A DNA stretch of 57,157 bases. Origin: Sphingobacteriales bacterium (GTDB lineage Bacteria > Bacteroidota > Bacteroidia > Sphingobacteriales > Sphingobacteriaceae). The notes below the pieces were generated by a model, which saw only the letters and a list, made by a program, of their open reading frames with translations, did no database searches and had not been told where the DNA came from. Position numbers and translations under genes: made by a program. Numbering within the stretch: position 1 is the first letter of the stretch; each line of letters begins with the position of its first letter. The stretch is taken from contig RDYW01000043.1 of NCBI GenBank assembly GCA_004293485.1, forward strand, positions 1 to 57,157, written 5' to 3'. Below are positions 27,514-36,826 of this stretch, piece after piece.

Positions 27514-28896
27514 TTAAAGATGTAAAATTTCTTTAATATCCGCCATTATATTATCGGCCAATTGTTGGGCTTCGGTTTCGGTACTGGCTTCGCTATAAAT
27601 ACGTATTATAGGTTCGGTGTTCGATTTTCGCAAATGAACCCATTGTTTATCAAACTCTATTTTTAACCCGTCAGTAGTACTGTGTGGCAGTGCTTTATAT
27701 TTTTTTTCAACTTGTACAAGTAGGGCATCAATATCCATAGCATCGGTAAGGGTAATTTTATTTTTGGATATAAAATACGAAGGGTAGCTTGCCCGTAATG
27801 CCGAAGCCGATTTGCCCGATTTTGCCAAATGTGTTAAAAACAAAGCGATACCTACCAGCGCATCTCTACCATAGTGCAATGCAGGGTAAATTACGCCACC
27901 GTTACCTTCACCCCCAATAATGGCTTGGGTGCTTTTCATTAAGTTTACTACATTTACTTCGCCCACGGCAGCAGCATTGTAGGTGGCACCAGCTATTTCG
28001 GTAACATCACGCAAAGCCCTTGTTGATGATAGGTTTGATACTGTATTGCCCGGCGTGTTTTGCAACACAAAATCGGCCACAGCCACCAAAGTATATTCTT
28101 CGCCAAACATTTGCCCATTTTCGCATACAAAGCATAACCTATCTACATCGGGGTCTACCGCTATGCCCAAATGGGCATGTGTGCGGGTAACCTCGTGGGC
28201 TAAATCTTGCAGGTTTTCGGGCAAAGGCTCGGGGTTGTGTGCAAAATACCCATCGGGCTGGCAATGTATGGGGTAAATGTTGGTAACGCCCAAAGCCATT
28301 AACAAAGGAGGTAAAAAAATACCACCCGTACTGTTTACGCAATCAATAGCGATGTTAAAATTTGCTTTTTTAATAATTTCAATATCTACCAAAGGTAAAG
28401 CCAAAACGGCATCTATATGTTTTTGTAGGTAAGTATCATCAAAAGTTAGGTTACCTAGTTTATCAACATCGGCAAAAGCCAAATCGGTTTCGGCATATTC
28501 TAAAACTTTTATTCCTTCGCTTTCGCTGATAAATTCGCCCTTGTGGTTAAGTAGTTTTAAAGCATTCCACTGTTTAGGATTATGGCTTGCGGTAATAATA
28601 ATGCCGCCGCCAGCATTTTCTAGCGGTACGGCAATTTCTACGGTTGGCGTGGTTGATAAGCCTAAATCTACCACATCAATTCCCATTCCTTGTAAAGTAC
28701 CTACTACCACGTTACGCACCATTTGGCCCGAAATTCGGGCATCGCGACCAATTACAATTTTATTAATTGCCGAGTTTTGCAACACCCATTTGCCATAAGC
28801 GGCAGTAAATTTTACCACATCGGGCGGGGTTAAACCTTGCCCTGCAGGGCCGCCAATAGTACCTCTTATACCCGAAATAGATTTTATTAAGCTCAT
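27514..28896 (-). CDS. glmM: Phosphoglucosamine mutase (alpha-D-phosphohexomutase family)
   Basis: 460 residues of the phosphohexomutase superfamily. The phosphoserine loop is ITASHNPKQWNALK with Ser104, the metal-binding loop is DPDVDRLCF, the sugar-binding loop is GEGNGG, and RKSNTEPIIRIYSE is the phosphate-binding end. It most likely interconverts glucosamine-6-phosphate and glucosamine-1-phosphate for cell-wall and LPS precursors; phosphomannomutase activity cannot be ruled out by sequence reading. Confidence 0.9.
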   Translation of the reverse strand: MSLIKSISGIRGTIGGPAGQGLTPPDVVKFTAAYGKWVLQNSAINKIVIGRDARISGQMVRNVVVGTLQGMGIDVVDLGLSTTPTVEIAVPLENAGGGIIITASHNPKQWNALKLLNHKGEFISESEGIKVLEYAETDLAFADVDKLGNLTFDDTYLQKHIDAVLALPLVDIEIIKKANFNIAIDCVNSTGGIFLPPLLMALGVTNIYPIHCQPDGYFAHNPEPLPENLQDLAHEVTRTHAHLGIAVDPDVDRLCFVCENGQMFGEEYTLVAVADFVLQNTPGNTVSNLSSTRALRDVTEIAGATYNAAAVGEVNVVNLMKSTQAIIGGEGNGGVIYPALHYGRDALVGIALFLTHLAKSGKSASALRASYPSYFISKNKITLTDAMDIDALLVQVEKKYKALPHSTTDGLKIEFDKQWVHLRKSNTEPIIRIYSEASTETEAQQLADNIMADIKEILHL

Positions 28897-28929
28897 TATA
28901 TTTTTTTAGTTTAGGATGCAAAAACAAAA

Positions 28930-29481
28930 TTACATCGCTTCCGATACCACTTCTTTTACCTCGGGCACCATACGTTGTAGTAAGCTTTGTATGCCCGATT
29001 TAAGCGTAATGGTTGATGAAGGGCAGCCACTGCATGATCCTCTTAGCTCTACCGTAACTACACCATCAGTAAACGATTTATAACTTATTGCACCACCATC
29101 TTGCTCTACGGCTGGCCTTACATAATCATTAAGTATTTGCTGTATTTGTATTTCGGTTTCGGTGCCTTCAAAAACTAGGTTTTCTTCGGTTAGGGTTTTC
29201 TGTATAGGCATTTCAGCTTCTACTGCTCCTTTTACAAATTCTTTTAAAATTGGTTCAATATCTGCCCAAGCGGCCTCTTCAACCTTAGTAACCGTTACAA
29301 AATTGCTGGCAAAAAAAACGCCATTTACAAAATTAAATTTGTATAACTCTTTGGCAAACGACGATTCTTCGGCACTTTCTTTGCTTGCAAAATCAACACT
29401 TCCATTTATCAAAAGTTTGTTTACAATAAATTTCATGGTAGCCGGGTTGGGCGTTGTTTCGGTATATACGGTAATATTCAT
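28930..29481 (-). CDS. Nfu-type iron-sulfur cluster scaffold/carrier
   Basis: 183 residues with two domains: an Nfu N-terminal domain (1-90, TPNPATMKFIV at the start) and a NifU-like C-terminal domain (about 110-183) with the cluster-binding pair Cys150/Cys153 in SCSGCPSS. The family accepts clusters and delivers them to target proteins. It lies 33 bp upstream of glmM on the same strand. A TAGCTTTG box (29555-29562, minus strand) could serve as its -7 element, with a leader of about 70 bases. Confidence 0.93.
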   Translation of the reverse strand: MNITVYTETTPNPATMKFIVNKLLINGSVDFASKESAEESSFAKELYKFNFVNGVFFASNFVTVTKVEEAAWADIEPILKEFVKGAVEAEMPIQKTLTEENLVFEGTETEIQIQQILNDYVRPAVEQDGGAISYKSFTDGVVTVELRGSCSGCPSSTITLKSGIQSLLQRMVPEVKEVVSEAM

Positions 29482-29649
29482 GTTTTTAAATTTTAATTTT
29501 TTGTGTTACGCTTTAAACATATCCCGTAAAAGGAAATGTTTTTGTAACATAGTACAAAGCTAAAAAAATTGAATGGTTAATGCTTACTTCAATTTATTTT
29601 TACCACCATCTGACGGTTCGTTTCGCCACAATTTTACTGTTTTTGTTTA

Positions 29650-30993
29650 TTAAATTCCTGTAAAATTAGAAGGCGTTATTTTACTTAATTCTGTTTTTAC
29701 GCTTTCGCTGATGTTTAAACCGTTTATAAAAGTAGCTATTGATGCTTGGTTAATTTGTTCGTTGGTACGGGTTAAGTTTTTAAGTGCTTCGTAAGGATTT
29801 GGGTAGTTTTCACGCCTCAATATGGTTTGTATAGCTTCGGCTACTACCGCCCAATTGTTTTGCAAATCGGCATCAATGGCATCTTTGTTTAACAACAATT
29901 TATTTAAACCCTTAACGGTTGATTTTAGGGCAATTAAAGTATGTGCCACTGGTACGCCAATGTTACGCAATACGGTAGAGTCGGTTAAATCTCGTTGTAG
30001 CCTACTTACGGGTAGCTTGGCAGCCAAATGCTCAAATAAAGCATTGGCTACACCTATATTACCTTCGGAGTTTTCGAAATCGATTGGGTTAACTTTGTGT
30101 GGCATAGCCGATGAGCCAATTTCGCCCACTTTAATTTTTTGTTTAAAGTAGTTCATCGATATATAGGTCCAAAAATCGCGGTTTAAATCTAAAACCACCG
30201 TGTTAATACGCTTTAGGCCATCAAATTGTGCTGCCAAATAATCATAATGCTCTATTTGTGTAGTAAACTGCGAGCGGTGTAAACCTAAACTTTGGTTTAC
30301 AAAATTATTGCCAAACTGTTGCCAGTTTATATCGGCATAAGCCACCACATGGGCATTAAAATTACCCGTTGCCCCGCCAAACTTGGCCGCATAAGGAATA
30401 GTTTTAAGTAATTGTAACTGGTTTTGTAACCGTTCTACAAATACCCTAATTTCTTTACCCAATCGGGTAGGGGAGGCCGGTTGCCCATGCGTATGCGCCA
30501 GCATGGGTACAGCTTCCCATTCTAATGCTAATTTTTGTAAAACAAGTATTAAGTTTTCTATTTCGGGGTAATATACCTGCTGCATCCCATCTTTAAACGA
30601 ATGCGGTATGGCGGTATTGTTTATATCTTGTGAAGTTAAACCAAAGTGTATAAATTCTTTATAGTTGTGTAAGCCCATTTTATCAAACTGTTGTTTAATA
30701 AAATACTCCACTGCTTTTACGTCGTGGTTGGTTGTTTTTTCAATTTCTTTGATAAGCAAAGCATCCTCCGAAGAAAAATTTTTATATATATTTTTTAGGT
30801 TTTGGTAATGCGCTTTATCAAACGAAATTAATTGAGGTAAGGGCAAATCGCATAAGGCAATAAAATACTCAATTTCAATAAACACCCGATATTTTATAAG
30901 GGCATATTCCGAAAAATAATTGCTTAAGGGCAGTGTAGCAGTGTGGTAACGGCCATCAATAGGCGATATGGCAAGCAGGGGGCTCAAACTCAT
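29650..30993 (-). CDS. purB: Adenylosuccinate lyase
   Basis: 447 residues. It acts twice in purine synthesis, releasing fumarate from SAICAR and from adenylosuccinate. The lyase signature GSSAMPHKVNP is at 293-303, HTHGQPASP at 167-175 carries the catalytic histidine, and the N-terminal LSPLLAISPIDGRYH and TTNHDVKAVEYF are typical of the PurB subgroup. It is monocistronic. Upstream lies the spacer leading to the first RHS fragment. Confidence 0.97.
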   Translation of the reverse strand: MSLSPLLAISPIDGRYHTATLPLSNYFSEYALIKYRVFIEIEYFIALCDLPLPQLISFDKAHYQNLKNIYKNFSSEDALLIKEIEKTTNHDVKAVEYFIKQQFDKMGLHNYKEFIHFGLTSQDINNTAIPHSFKDGMQQVYYPEIENLILVLQKLALEWEAVPMLAHTHGQPASPTRLGKEIRVFVERLQNQLQLLKTIPYAAKFGGATGNFNAHVVAYADINWQQFGNNFVNQSLGLHRSQFTTQIEHYDYLAAQFDGLKRINTVVLDLNRDFWTYISMNYFKQKIKVGEIGSSAMPHKVNPIDFENSEGNIGVANALFEHLAAKLPVSRLQRDLTDSTVLRNIGVPVAHTLIALKSTVKGLNKLLLNKDAIDADLQNNWAVVAEAIQTILRRENYPNPYEALKNLTRTNEQINQASIATFINGLNISESVKTELSKITPSNFTGI

Positions 30994-31121
30994 TTTTTTA
31001 AATTTTTTTACGAAACTAATAAAATGATTTTGATTTGATGAAATAGGGTTAAAATAGGGTAGCCATGTTTATTTTAATTGTTATTTAATTACGTACTATA
31101 TTTTTAAGCTCCAGCATGCCG

Positions 31122-31142
31122 TGGTGCGTGTCTCACGCACCA
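31122..31142. repeat. REP-like hairpin, type 2 (copy 1)
   Basis: TGGTGCGTG (31122-31130), loop TCT, then CACGCACCA (31134-31142): perfect 9-bp arms with higher GC than the surroundings. A variant, TGGTTCGTG...CACGAACCA, occurs at 39734-39755. The rest of the spacer 30994-31249 between purB and the RHS fragment shows no gene I can support. Confidence 0.75.
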
Positions 31143-31249
31143 TTAATTTAAAATAAAATATCTGCTCTTTTTTACTTTTGTAAAGTCGAAGTCCATATCG
31201 TAGTATTTGCATTCCGCCATAACCAACATAAGTCTGTTCTGTAATTGGT

Positions 31250-32812
31250 TTGCCACCAACCACGGGCAAGGGCAATTATTCTACGATAAACACAAACTAC
31301 CGCGAATTACTCAGTTATGATGCTAACGGAAATATCCTTACCTTGCTGCGCAATGGCACCAATACACAACAAGACATGGACAACCTAAGCTATAACTACA
31401 AAGCAGGCACCAACCAGCTAAGCCATGTAGCCGATGCCGTTGCGGCAGGCAACTACCCTGCCGACTTGGATAGCCAGCAGCCCAACAACTACAGCTACGA
31501 TAAAATAGGCAACCTTTTATCGGATGCAAGCGAAGGCATCACCAATATAGATTGGAACGTGTATGGTAAAATAAAAACCATCGCCAAGCCTACCGGTAAC
31601 ATCAACTATACCTACGACCCAGCAGGCAACCGGCAAAGCAAAACCCTGAACACTGGCAGCACCTACTACGTACGCGATGCACAAGGCAATACGCTAGCCA
31701 CCTACGAGGACGGCACCTGGGCAGAACAATATCTGTACGGCAGTAGCCGCATAGGGATGTGGAAACCCACCATTGATATGAACTTAGCGACCCCGACCGC
31801 AGGCTCCGATAAATGGAAACAAGCCGGCCTAAAACAATACGAACTTACTAACCACCTAGGCAATGTACTCACCACCATAAGCGATAAACGCAAAGGCATA
31901 GACACCAATGCCGATGGTATAGTAGATTATTATACCGCCGATGTTACCACCGCCCAAGATTATTATCCAGGCGGGATGCCGCAACCGGGGAGAGGGTATG
32001 TGCAGAATAGTGCCAAAATGCGCTTTGGTTTCAACGGAATGGAGAATGACAACGAGGTGGCGGGCAGGGGAAACCACCTTAGTTTTGGTGATTATGGGTA
32101 CAGCCCAAGGATTGTGCGAAGATGGAACTTAGATCCAATGGGGTATCAAGAACCTGGTTTAACGCCTTATCAATTTGGGTTTAACAATCCCATAAACTTT
32201 GCCGACCCTGATGGTAGATGGCCCGAATTGCCAACTTGGGGCAGTATTAAGAAATCGTATAATGTTGCAAAAACTTCTATCGCTCGTAATTACAATACTG
32301 CTGTTGCTGTTTCTAAAGGTGCGTACAACGCTACTGCGAGAGCAATATCACAAAGTGCTGTAGTAACGCAAAAGTGGACTGCGAAAAATAAAGGATCTTT
32401 ATTAAGTGTGGCGAAGAGTATTCAGGAAACGGGAGACAAAGCAGCTACTATAGGAGCTGTTGCGGCTATAGCAGGTGCTCCAGTAGCAGGTGTAGGTGCA
32501 GCACCTGGGGCTAGTTTAGCCGCTGTTGGTGCTATTGTTTCTGGTATTGGTGCTGGTATGGAGGTTGCCGTAGAATTGATTGGAGGAAGTTCTAAAAATG
32601 CAGTTATTACTTTAGGTAATGAAGCTGGCTACAAAGCTCTGTCTAAATTAGGTGATGCAGCTATTGATGCCGCAGTACCAGGCAATCTTCCAGATATGTC
32701 TTCTGAATTAAAGGAAGGTATGAAACAAGCGGCAGGTCTTCTGAATGATGGGGTTAAGGATAAAACTAATAAGGTTATTGATAATTACAGAGATAAAGCC
32801 AAAGATAAATAA
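31250..32812 (+). CDS. 5'-truncated RHS-repeat protein with hydrophobic toxin-like C-terminus
   Basis: 520 codons. The frame opens after an in-frame stop at 31229 with no ATG or signal peptide; TTG at 31250 is only nominal. RHS/YD repeats fill about 20-250 (YDANGNI, YDKIGNL, YDPAGNR), then the RHS core (about 232-320: DYYPGGMPQPGRGYVQ, FNGMENDNEVAGRGN, YQFGFNNPINFADPDGRW). The variable tip (about 320-520) has an Ala/Gly-rich hydrophobic stretch (about 398-447), resembling a pore-forming or membrane-inserting segment. The RHS part is visibly richer in GC than the tip. Full RHS toxins are far larger, so this is an orphan C-terminal module. It may be silent or a recombination donor. Confidence 0.82.
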   Translation: MPPTTGKGNYSTINTNYRELLSYDANGNILTLLRNGTNTQQDMDNLSYNYKAGTNQLSHVADAVAAGNYPADLDSQQPNNYSYDKIGNLLSDASEGITNIDWNVYGKIKTIAKPTGNINYTYDPAGNRQSKTLNTGSTYYVRDAQGNTLATYEDGTWAEQYLYGSSRIGMWKPTIDMNLATPTAGSDKWKQAGLKQYELTNHLGNVLTTISDKRKGIDTNADGIVDYYTADVTTAQDYYPGGMPQPGRGYVQNSAKMRFGFNGMENDNEVAGRGNHLSFGDYGYSPRIVRRWNLDPMGYQEPGLTPYQFGFNNPINFADPDGRWPELPTWGSIKKSYNVAKTSIARNYNTAVAVSKGAYNATARAISQSAVVTQKWTAKNKGSLLSVAKSIQETGDKAATIGAVAAIAGAPVAGVGAAPGASLAAVGAIVSGIGAGMEVAVELIGGSSKNAVITLGNEAGYKALSKLGDAAIDAAVPGNLPDMSSELKEGMKQAAGLLNDGVKDKTNKVIDNYRDKAKDK

Positions 32813-32813
32813 T

Positions 32814-33023
32814 ATGGATTGGCAGGACTTTTTAACTGGTGTTGGCAGTTTGTTACTTGCCAAAATAATGTTTAGATGGGTGAAAGACGAAAAACCCTCT
32901 TCCAAGGAAAATAATTGGATAGGTCCTACTCAGAGAACTTATTTTGGGTATTGGAGTGCAATTATTATGTTAATCCTTTTTGGTATTGTTTTCGTTATAA
33001 AATCTCTACCATCTCAAATTTAA
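32814..33023 (+). CDS. Small two-helix membrane protein, candidate immunity protein
   Basis: 69 residues, starting one base after the RHS stop codon (MDWQDFLTGVGSLLLAKI). Two hydrophobic helices (about 6-22 and 46-64) flank a short charged loop with KENNWIG. Position directly after a polymorphic-toxin tip is the usual place of an immunity gene, and the topology resembles the two-helix Imm17-type proteins as I remember them; this is not a confirmed match. A longer frame from 32745 overlaps the RHS gene, but the ATG at 32814 is better placed. Confidence 0.6.
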   Translation: MDWQDFLTGVGSLLLAKIMFRWVKDEKPSSKENNWIGPTQRTYFGYWSAIIMLILFGIVFVIKSLPSQI

Positions 33024-33030
33024 ATGAATT

Positions 33031-33207
33031 ATGAATTTTGATTTATTGATTAAATTCTTGTCGTCTATAGGTCTTTTGCTTATTGGAATTATGGCAAAAT
33101 TTTCTGTCAACGATGGCTGGCAGCCCGTAAAGAAATATTGGTTATGTTTTGTTATTTTAGGGTTTCTCTCATTAATGTATATGATATATAAGTATCTCTT
33201 AAAATAA
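33031..33207 (+). CDS. Second small two-helix membrane protein, candidate immunity paralogue
   Basis: 58 residues (MNFDLLIKFLSSIGLLLIG... ending KYLLK), starting seven bases after the previous stop. Like its neighbour it has a helix at the N-terminus (about 6-22), a short polar loop with a tryptophan (NDGWQP), then Lys-rich residues and a second helix (about 37-53). The shared layout suggests a duplicated immunity gene or a two-part complex. It is short, but the tight spacing and consistent hydrophobic pattern support a real gene. Confidence 0.5.
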   Translation: MNFDLLIKFLSSIGLLLIGIMAKFSVNDGWQPVKKYWLCFVILGFLSLMYMIYKYLLK

Positions 33208-33239
33208 AAGCCCTCCGATGTTCTAAGTATGTAGAATGC

Positions 33240-33310
33240 CTCTCGCATTGTTAAGCTTTTTCAGCGTCAATGTGAGAGGTAGATAAGCAAAGTTTAAAAC
33301 TTTGCATAAG
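33240..33310 (+). repeat. REP-like palindromic unit, copy 1
   Basis: The unit has two hairpins: CTCTCGCATTG...CAATGTGAGAG, then GCAAAGTTT-A-AAACTTTGC, joined by GTAGATAA. Preceding bases TTCTAAGTATGTAG also recur before copy 3. The unit follows the RHS tip and its two membrane genes. Confidence 0.85.
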
Positions 33311-33368
33311 TGTTAAAAGGTAGGGTGTGTAACCCGCCACAACAGCCTTATTATTAGGAGTAAATCTT

Positions 33369-33548
33369 TCAACCCGCCATTATTGCACAAATTTTTCCTG
33401 TTACCAATTTAAGGAAATCGGGTTTAACGGAGGTAATTTTAGAGAGGATAAGGCTTTTGTGAACGGTAAATATTTTATGCGTACGCAGGTAACTTTTTAG
33501 CGGTAGAGCTTGCAGGCAATCCGTATCTATAAACCCCCGCTCTCGCAT
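33369..33548 (-). pseudogene. Decayed fragment, possibly a LytTR-type DNA-binding domain
   Basis: A 59-residue minus-strand frame whose ATG lies inside REP copy 2 and whose first residues (MRERGFID) come from the repeat. The remainder contains LPLKSYLRTHKIFTVHKSL and ends TGKICAIMAG-stop. The LP-x4-LRTHK-x3-V order resembles LytTR response-regulator domains (F-x-R-x-H-x-S-x-x-V). The match is weak and made by eye. It is best read as the 3' end of a gene cut off by the repeat. Confidence 0.3.
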
Positions 33549-33610
33549 TGTTAAGCTATTTCAGCGTCACTTGTGAGATGTAGATAAGCAAAGTTTAAAA
33601 CTTTGCATAG
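33540..33610 (+). repeat. REP-like palindromic unit, copy 2
   Basis: Same unit as copy 1, with CACTTGTGAGATG in the right arm of the first hairpin. It is preceded by TATAAACCCCCG, which is also present before copies 4 and 5. Confidence 0.85.
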
Positions 33611-33646
33611 AAAAGAAACCCTGGTGTTCTAAGTATGTAGTATGTC

Positions 33647-33719
33647 CCTCTCCGCAATCGCATTGTTAAGCCATTTCGGCGTCACTTGTGAGAGGTAGAT
33701 AAGCAAAGTTTCAAACTTC
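33647..33719 (+). repeat. REP-like palindromic unit, copy 3
   Basis: A degenerate unit: CTCTCCGCAATCGCATTG with inserted bases, GGCGTCACTTGTGAGAG, then GCAAAGTTTCAAACTT. Between here and gyrA (33720-33963) I see only AT-rich sequence with a TAACTTCG near-match to a -7 box at 33918-33925. Confidence 0.75.
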
Positions 33720-33963
33720 AATTTCTATCTAATACCGTAACTAAAAAAAACACCCTAATTTAATTCGCAACACAAAAACTTTATCACAATAGCGCATTCT
33801 TCCTCTTCCTATTAAAATAAAAATTTCAATAATGTAATCCCGGCTTAAAATGAATTAAAAACTTACCATCTTACCAAAAAAATCTCTATTAAACTTCTAC
33901 CATATCATCTAAATTACTAACTTCGCATTCCTTACGATGCAAAACATTTTCGTAAAATAAATT

Positions 33964-36615
33964 ATGGCAGAAGATACAGAAGATCAAAGCAACAACCAGT
34001 TAGATAAAATTATTTCAATAAATATTGAGGAAGAAATGAAATCGGCGTATATCGATTATTCGATGTCGGTTATAGTTTCTAGGGCATTGCCCGATGTTAG
34101 AGACGGTTTAAAACCCGTTCACCGCAGGGTACTTTTTGGGATGTTAGATTTAGGTTTGGCAAGCAACAAGCCTTACAAAAAATCGGCCCGTATTGTTGGG
34201 GAGGTTTTGGGTAAGTATCATCCACACGGCGATTCATCTGTTTACGATACAATGGTGCGTATGGCACAACCTTGGAGCTTGCGTTACCCGCTGGTAGATG
34301 GACAAGGAAACTTTGGTTCGGTGGATGGCGATTCGCCCGCGGCAATGCGTTATACCGAAGCAAGGTTTAAAAAAATGGCCGAAGAAATGCTGGCCGATAT
34401 CAATAAAAATACCATTGATTTTCAATTAAACTTTGATGATTCACTTGAAGAACCTACTGTTTTACCTGCAAAGTTTCCTAACCTGCTGGTAAACGGCGCA
34501 TCAGGTATTGCCGTAGGTATGGCTACCAATATGGCTCCACACAATCTTACCGAAGTTATTGATGCCACCATTGCTTATATTGATAATAATGAGATTGAGA
34601 TTTCGGAACTAATGCAACACGTAAAAGCTCCCGATTTCCCCACAGGAGGCATAATATACGGTTACGAAGGTGTACGTGAAGCATTTGAAACTGGCCGTGG
34701 CCGAGTGATGATGCGGGCTAAGGCCGAGATTGAAACCTTAGCTAACGATAGAGAACGCATTATTGTATCCGAAATACCGTATCAAGTAAATAAAGCGGTA
34801 ATGATAGAGCGTACCGCCGATTTGGTAAACGAGAAAAAAATTGAAGGCATTTCCGAAATTCGGGACGAATCGGATAGGGAAGGTATGCGGGTGGTTTACG
34901 AAATTAAGCGTGATGCCAATGCGGCCATCGTGTTAAACAATTTGTACAAACACACCGCTTTGCAAACATCGTTTAGCGTAAATAATATTGCGCTGGTACA
35001 CGGCAGGCCAATGATGTTGAATTTGAAAGATTTAATTCGCCACTTTGTGGACCACCGCCACGAGGTAGTTGTACGCCGTACCAAATACGAATTAACCGAA
35101 GCCGAAAAACGAGCCCATATTTTAGAAGGTTTATTAATTGCCTTAGACCATATCGAAGAAGTTATTAAATTAATAAGAGCATCATCTACCCCTGATGAAG
35201 CCCGTGAAGGTTTGATTACTACGTTTAACCTTTCGGATTTACAAGCCCGAGCCATCCTGGATATGACCTTGCGCCGTTTAACGGGATTAGAACGTGATAA
35301 AATTAAAGACGAACACGCCGAATTAATGAAACTGATTGAGCATTTGAAATCTATTTTAGATAGCAAAGAGCTGAGGATGCAAATTATTAAGGACGAGCTT
35401 ACCGAAATTAAAACCAAATATGGCGATGCCCGCCGTACCGAAATTGTACACTCGGCTGCCGAAATGCTTACCGAAGATTTTATTGAAGATGAAGATGTGG
35501 TAATTACCATATCAAAAGAAGGTTATATAAAACGCACTGCCTTAACCGAATACCGCACCCAAGGGCGTGGTGGTAAAGGTTCTTTAGGTTCTAACTCACG
35601 TGATGAGGATTTTATAGAGCATATTTTTGTGGCATCAAACCATAATTATTTGTTGTTTTTTACCGATAAAGGAAAATGTTATTGGTTACGGGTTTTCGAA
35701 ATCCCCGAAGGCACCCGTACCAGCAAAGGTAGGGCCTTGCAAAATATCATCAACATAGAAAAAGACGAAAAAATTAAAACTTATGTAAAAGTTGTAAACC
35801 TAAAAGACAAAGATTATTTAGAAAACAACAGCATTATTATGTGTACCAAAAAAGGTATCATTAAAAAAACTACTTTATTGGCTTACAGTCGCCCACGCAG
35901 TAATGGAATAAACGCCATAAATATTAACGAGGGTGATGAACTTATTGAGGCAAACTTAACTTCGGGCACATCCGAAATTTTGATGGCTTTAAAATCGGGA
36001 CGAGCCATACGCTTTAACGAAAGTACCGTACGAGCCGTTGGCCGTAACTCTACGGGGGTGCGTGGCATACGTTTAGCTACCGAGCAAGATGAGGTGGTAG
36101 GTATGATTTCGGTAGATTCGCCCGAAGTTACTGTACTGGTAGTATCGGAAAACGGTTACGGAAAACGTACCGATATTGAAGATTACCGTGTTACCAACCG
36201 TGGTGGTAAAGGTGTAAAAACCATAAAAATTACTGATAAAACAGGGCAATTAGTTGCCATAAAAGACGTTACCGATAAAGACGATTTAATGATTATTAAC
36301 CGGTCGGGCATTGTTATCCGTATTGGTATTGATAAATTAAGAGTAATGGGCAGGGCCACACAAGGCGTACGTTTAATTACGTTAAAAGATGGAGATTCGA
36401 TAGCATCGGTTACAAAAGTTGAGCAGGAAGAAGCTGTTTTGAGCGACGAGATTGCGGGCGACGGGCTTTCGGGCAGCGAGCCTCGGGCTGAGGGCGAAGA
36501 GGCCGACAGCCAAGAGCCATCGACACTTGAAGAAGAGGAAGAGGAGTTAGACGAGCAAGAAGATGATGAAGATGACGAAGATGATGAAATTGAAGAAGAC
36601 GAAGAGGAAAAATAA
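33964..36615 (+). CDS. gyrA: DNA gyrase subunit A
   Basis: 883 residues. Introduces negative supercoils together with GyrB. The catalytic tyrosine is Tyr130 in AMRYTEARF. The quinolone-determining region reads [11 protein letters not shown] with Ser91 and Asp95, corresponding to the usual susceptible residues. The C-terminal beta-pinwheel carries a variant GyrA box (QGRGGKG, near 534). After the last blade the chain extends into an unusual tail: a Gly/Ser/Pro-containing stretch encoded by GC-rich DNA (about 825-855), then an almost purely acidic run of Glu and Asp to the end. Acidic tails are known to modulate gyrase in other species. Downstream DNA contains related GC-rich repeats. Confidence 0.97.
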   Translation: MAEDTEDQSNNQLDKIISINIEEEMKSAYIDYSMSVIVSRALPDVRDGLKPVHRRVLFGMLDLGLASNKPYKKSARIVGEVLGKYHPHGDSSVYDTMVRMAQPWSLRYPLVDGQGNFGSVDGDSPAAMRYTEARFKKMAEEMLADINKNTIDFQLNFDDSLEEPTVLPAKFPNLLVNGASGIAVGMATNMAPHNLTEVIDATIAYIDNNEIEISELMQHVKAPDFPTGGIIYGYEGVREAFETGRGRVMMRAKAEIETLANDRERIIVSEIPYQVNKAVMIERTADLVNEKKIEGISEIRDESDREGMRVVYEIKRDANAAIVLNNLYKHTALQTSFSVNNIALVHGRPMMLNLKDLIRHFVDHRHEVVVRRTKYELTEAEKRAHILEGLLIALDHIEEVIKLIRASSTPDEAREGLITTFNLSDLQARAILDMTLRRLTGLERDKIKDEHAELMKLIEHLKSILDSKELRMQIIKDELTEIKTKYGDARRTEIVHSAAEMLTEDFIEDEDVVITISKEGYIKRTALTEYRTQGRGGKGSLGSNSRDEDFIEHIFVASNHNYLLFFTDKGKCYWLRVFEIPEGTRTSKGRALQNIINIEKDEKIKTYVKVVNLKDKDYLENNSIIMCTKKGIIKKTTLLAYSRPRSNGINAININEGDELIEANLTSGTSEILMALKSGRAIRFNESTVRAVGRNSTGVRGIRLATEQDEVVGMISVDSPEVTVLVVSENGYGKRTDIEDYRVTNRGGKGVKTIKITDKTGQLVAIKDVTDKDDLMIINRSGIVIRIGIDKLRVMGRATQGVRLITLKDGDSIASVTKVEQEEAVLSDEIAGDGLSGSEPRAEGEEADSQEPSTLEEEEEELDEQEDDEDDEDDEIEEDEEEK

Positions 36616-36622
36616 TTAGCCT

Positions 36623-36669
36623 CGGGTTTCGAGCCACGAGCTTCGTGTAAGCGTTGCAAAATAAGCCCG
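36623..36669 (+). repeat. 47-bp GC-rich repeat, copy A
   Basis: Begins CGGGTTTCGAGCCACGA and ends TGCAAAATAAGCCCG. The ends are inverted relative to each other (CGGGTTT/AAGCCCG). A second copy of identical length lies at 36747-36793, with the middle diverged. It starts seven bases after the gyrA stop. Confidence 0.8.
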
Positions 36670-36746
36670 AAGACCAATTTCCTGAAGTGAGCAACGAGAA
36701 AATTAAACTACAATAAAAAAAAACAACAATAAATAGCAAACAGCAA

Positions 36747-36793
36747 CGGGCTTCGAGCCACGAAATTGGACTAAACGGTGCAAAATAAGCCCG
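36747..36793 (+). repeat. 47-bp GC-rich repeat, copy B
   Basis: Begins CGGGCTTCGAGCCACGA and ends TGCAAAATAAGCCCG. It is followed by GTTGCCCGAAGCCCGAAGC, whose reverse complement includes CGGGCAACGGGCTT. The gyrA tail contains CGGGCGACGGGCTT at 36455-36468, one mismatch away. Confidence 0.8.
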
Positions 36794-36826
36794 TTGCCCG
36801 AAGCCCGAAGCAAAAAAATAAATTTT

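Noticed and set aside
33240-33719. Possible CRISPR-like array
   Set aside because: Copies are irregularly spaced, differ in sequence, contain two hairpins each and no cas genes are present; REP-like units explain them better.
36183-36677. Serine-rich minus-strand frame
   Set aside because: It is the antisense of the acidic gyrA tail; GAA/GAT codons read in reverse as serine-rich sequence.
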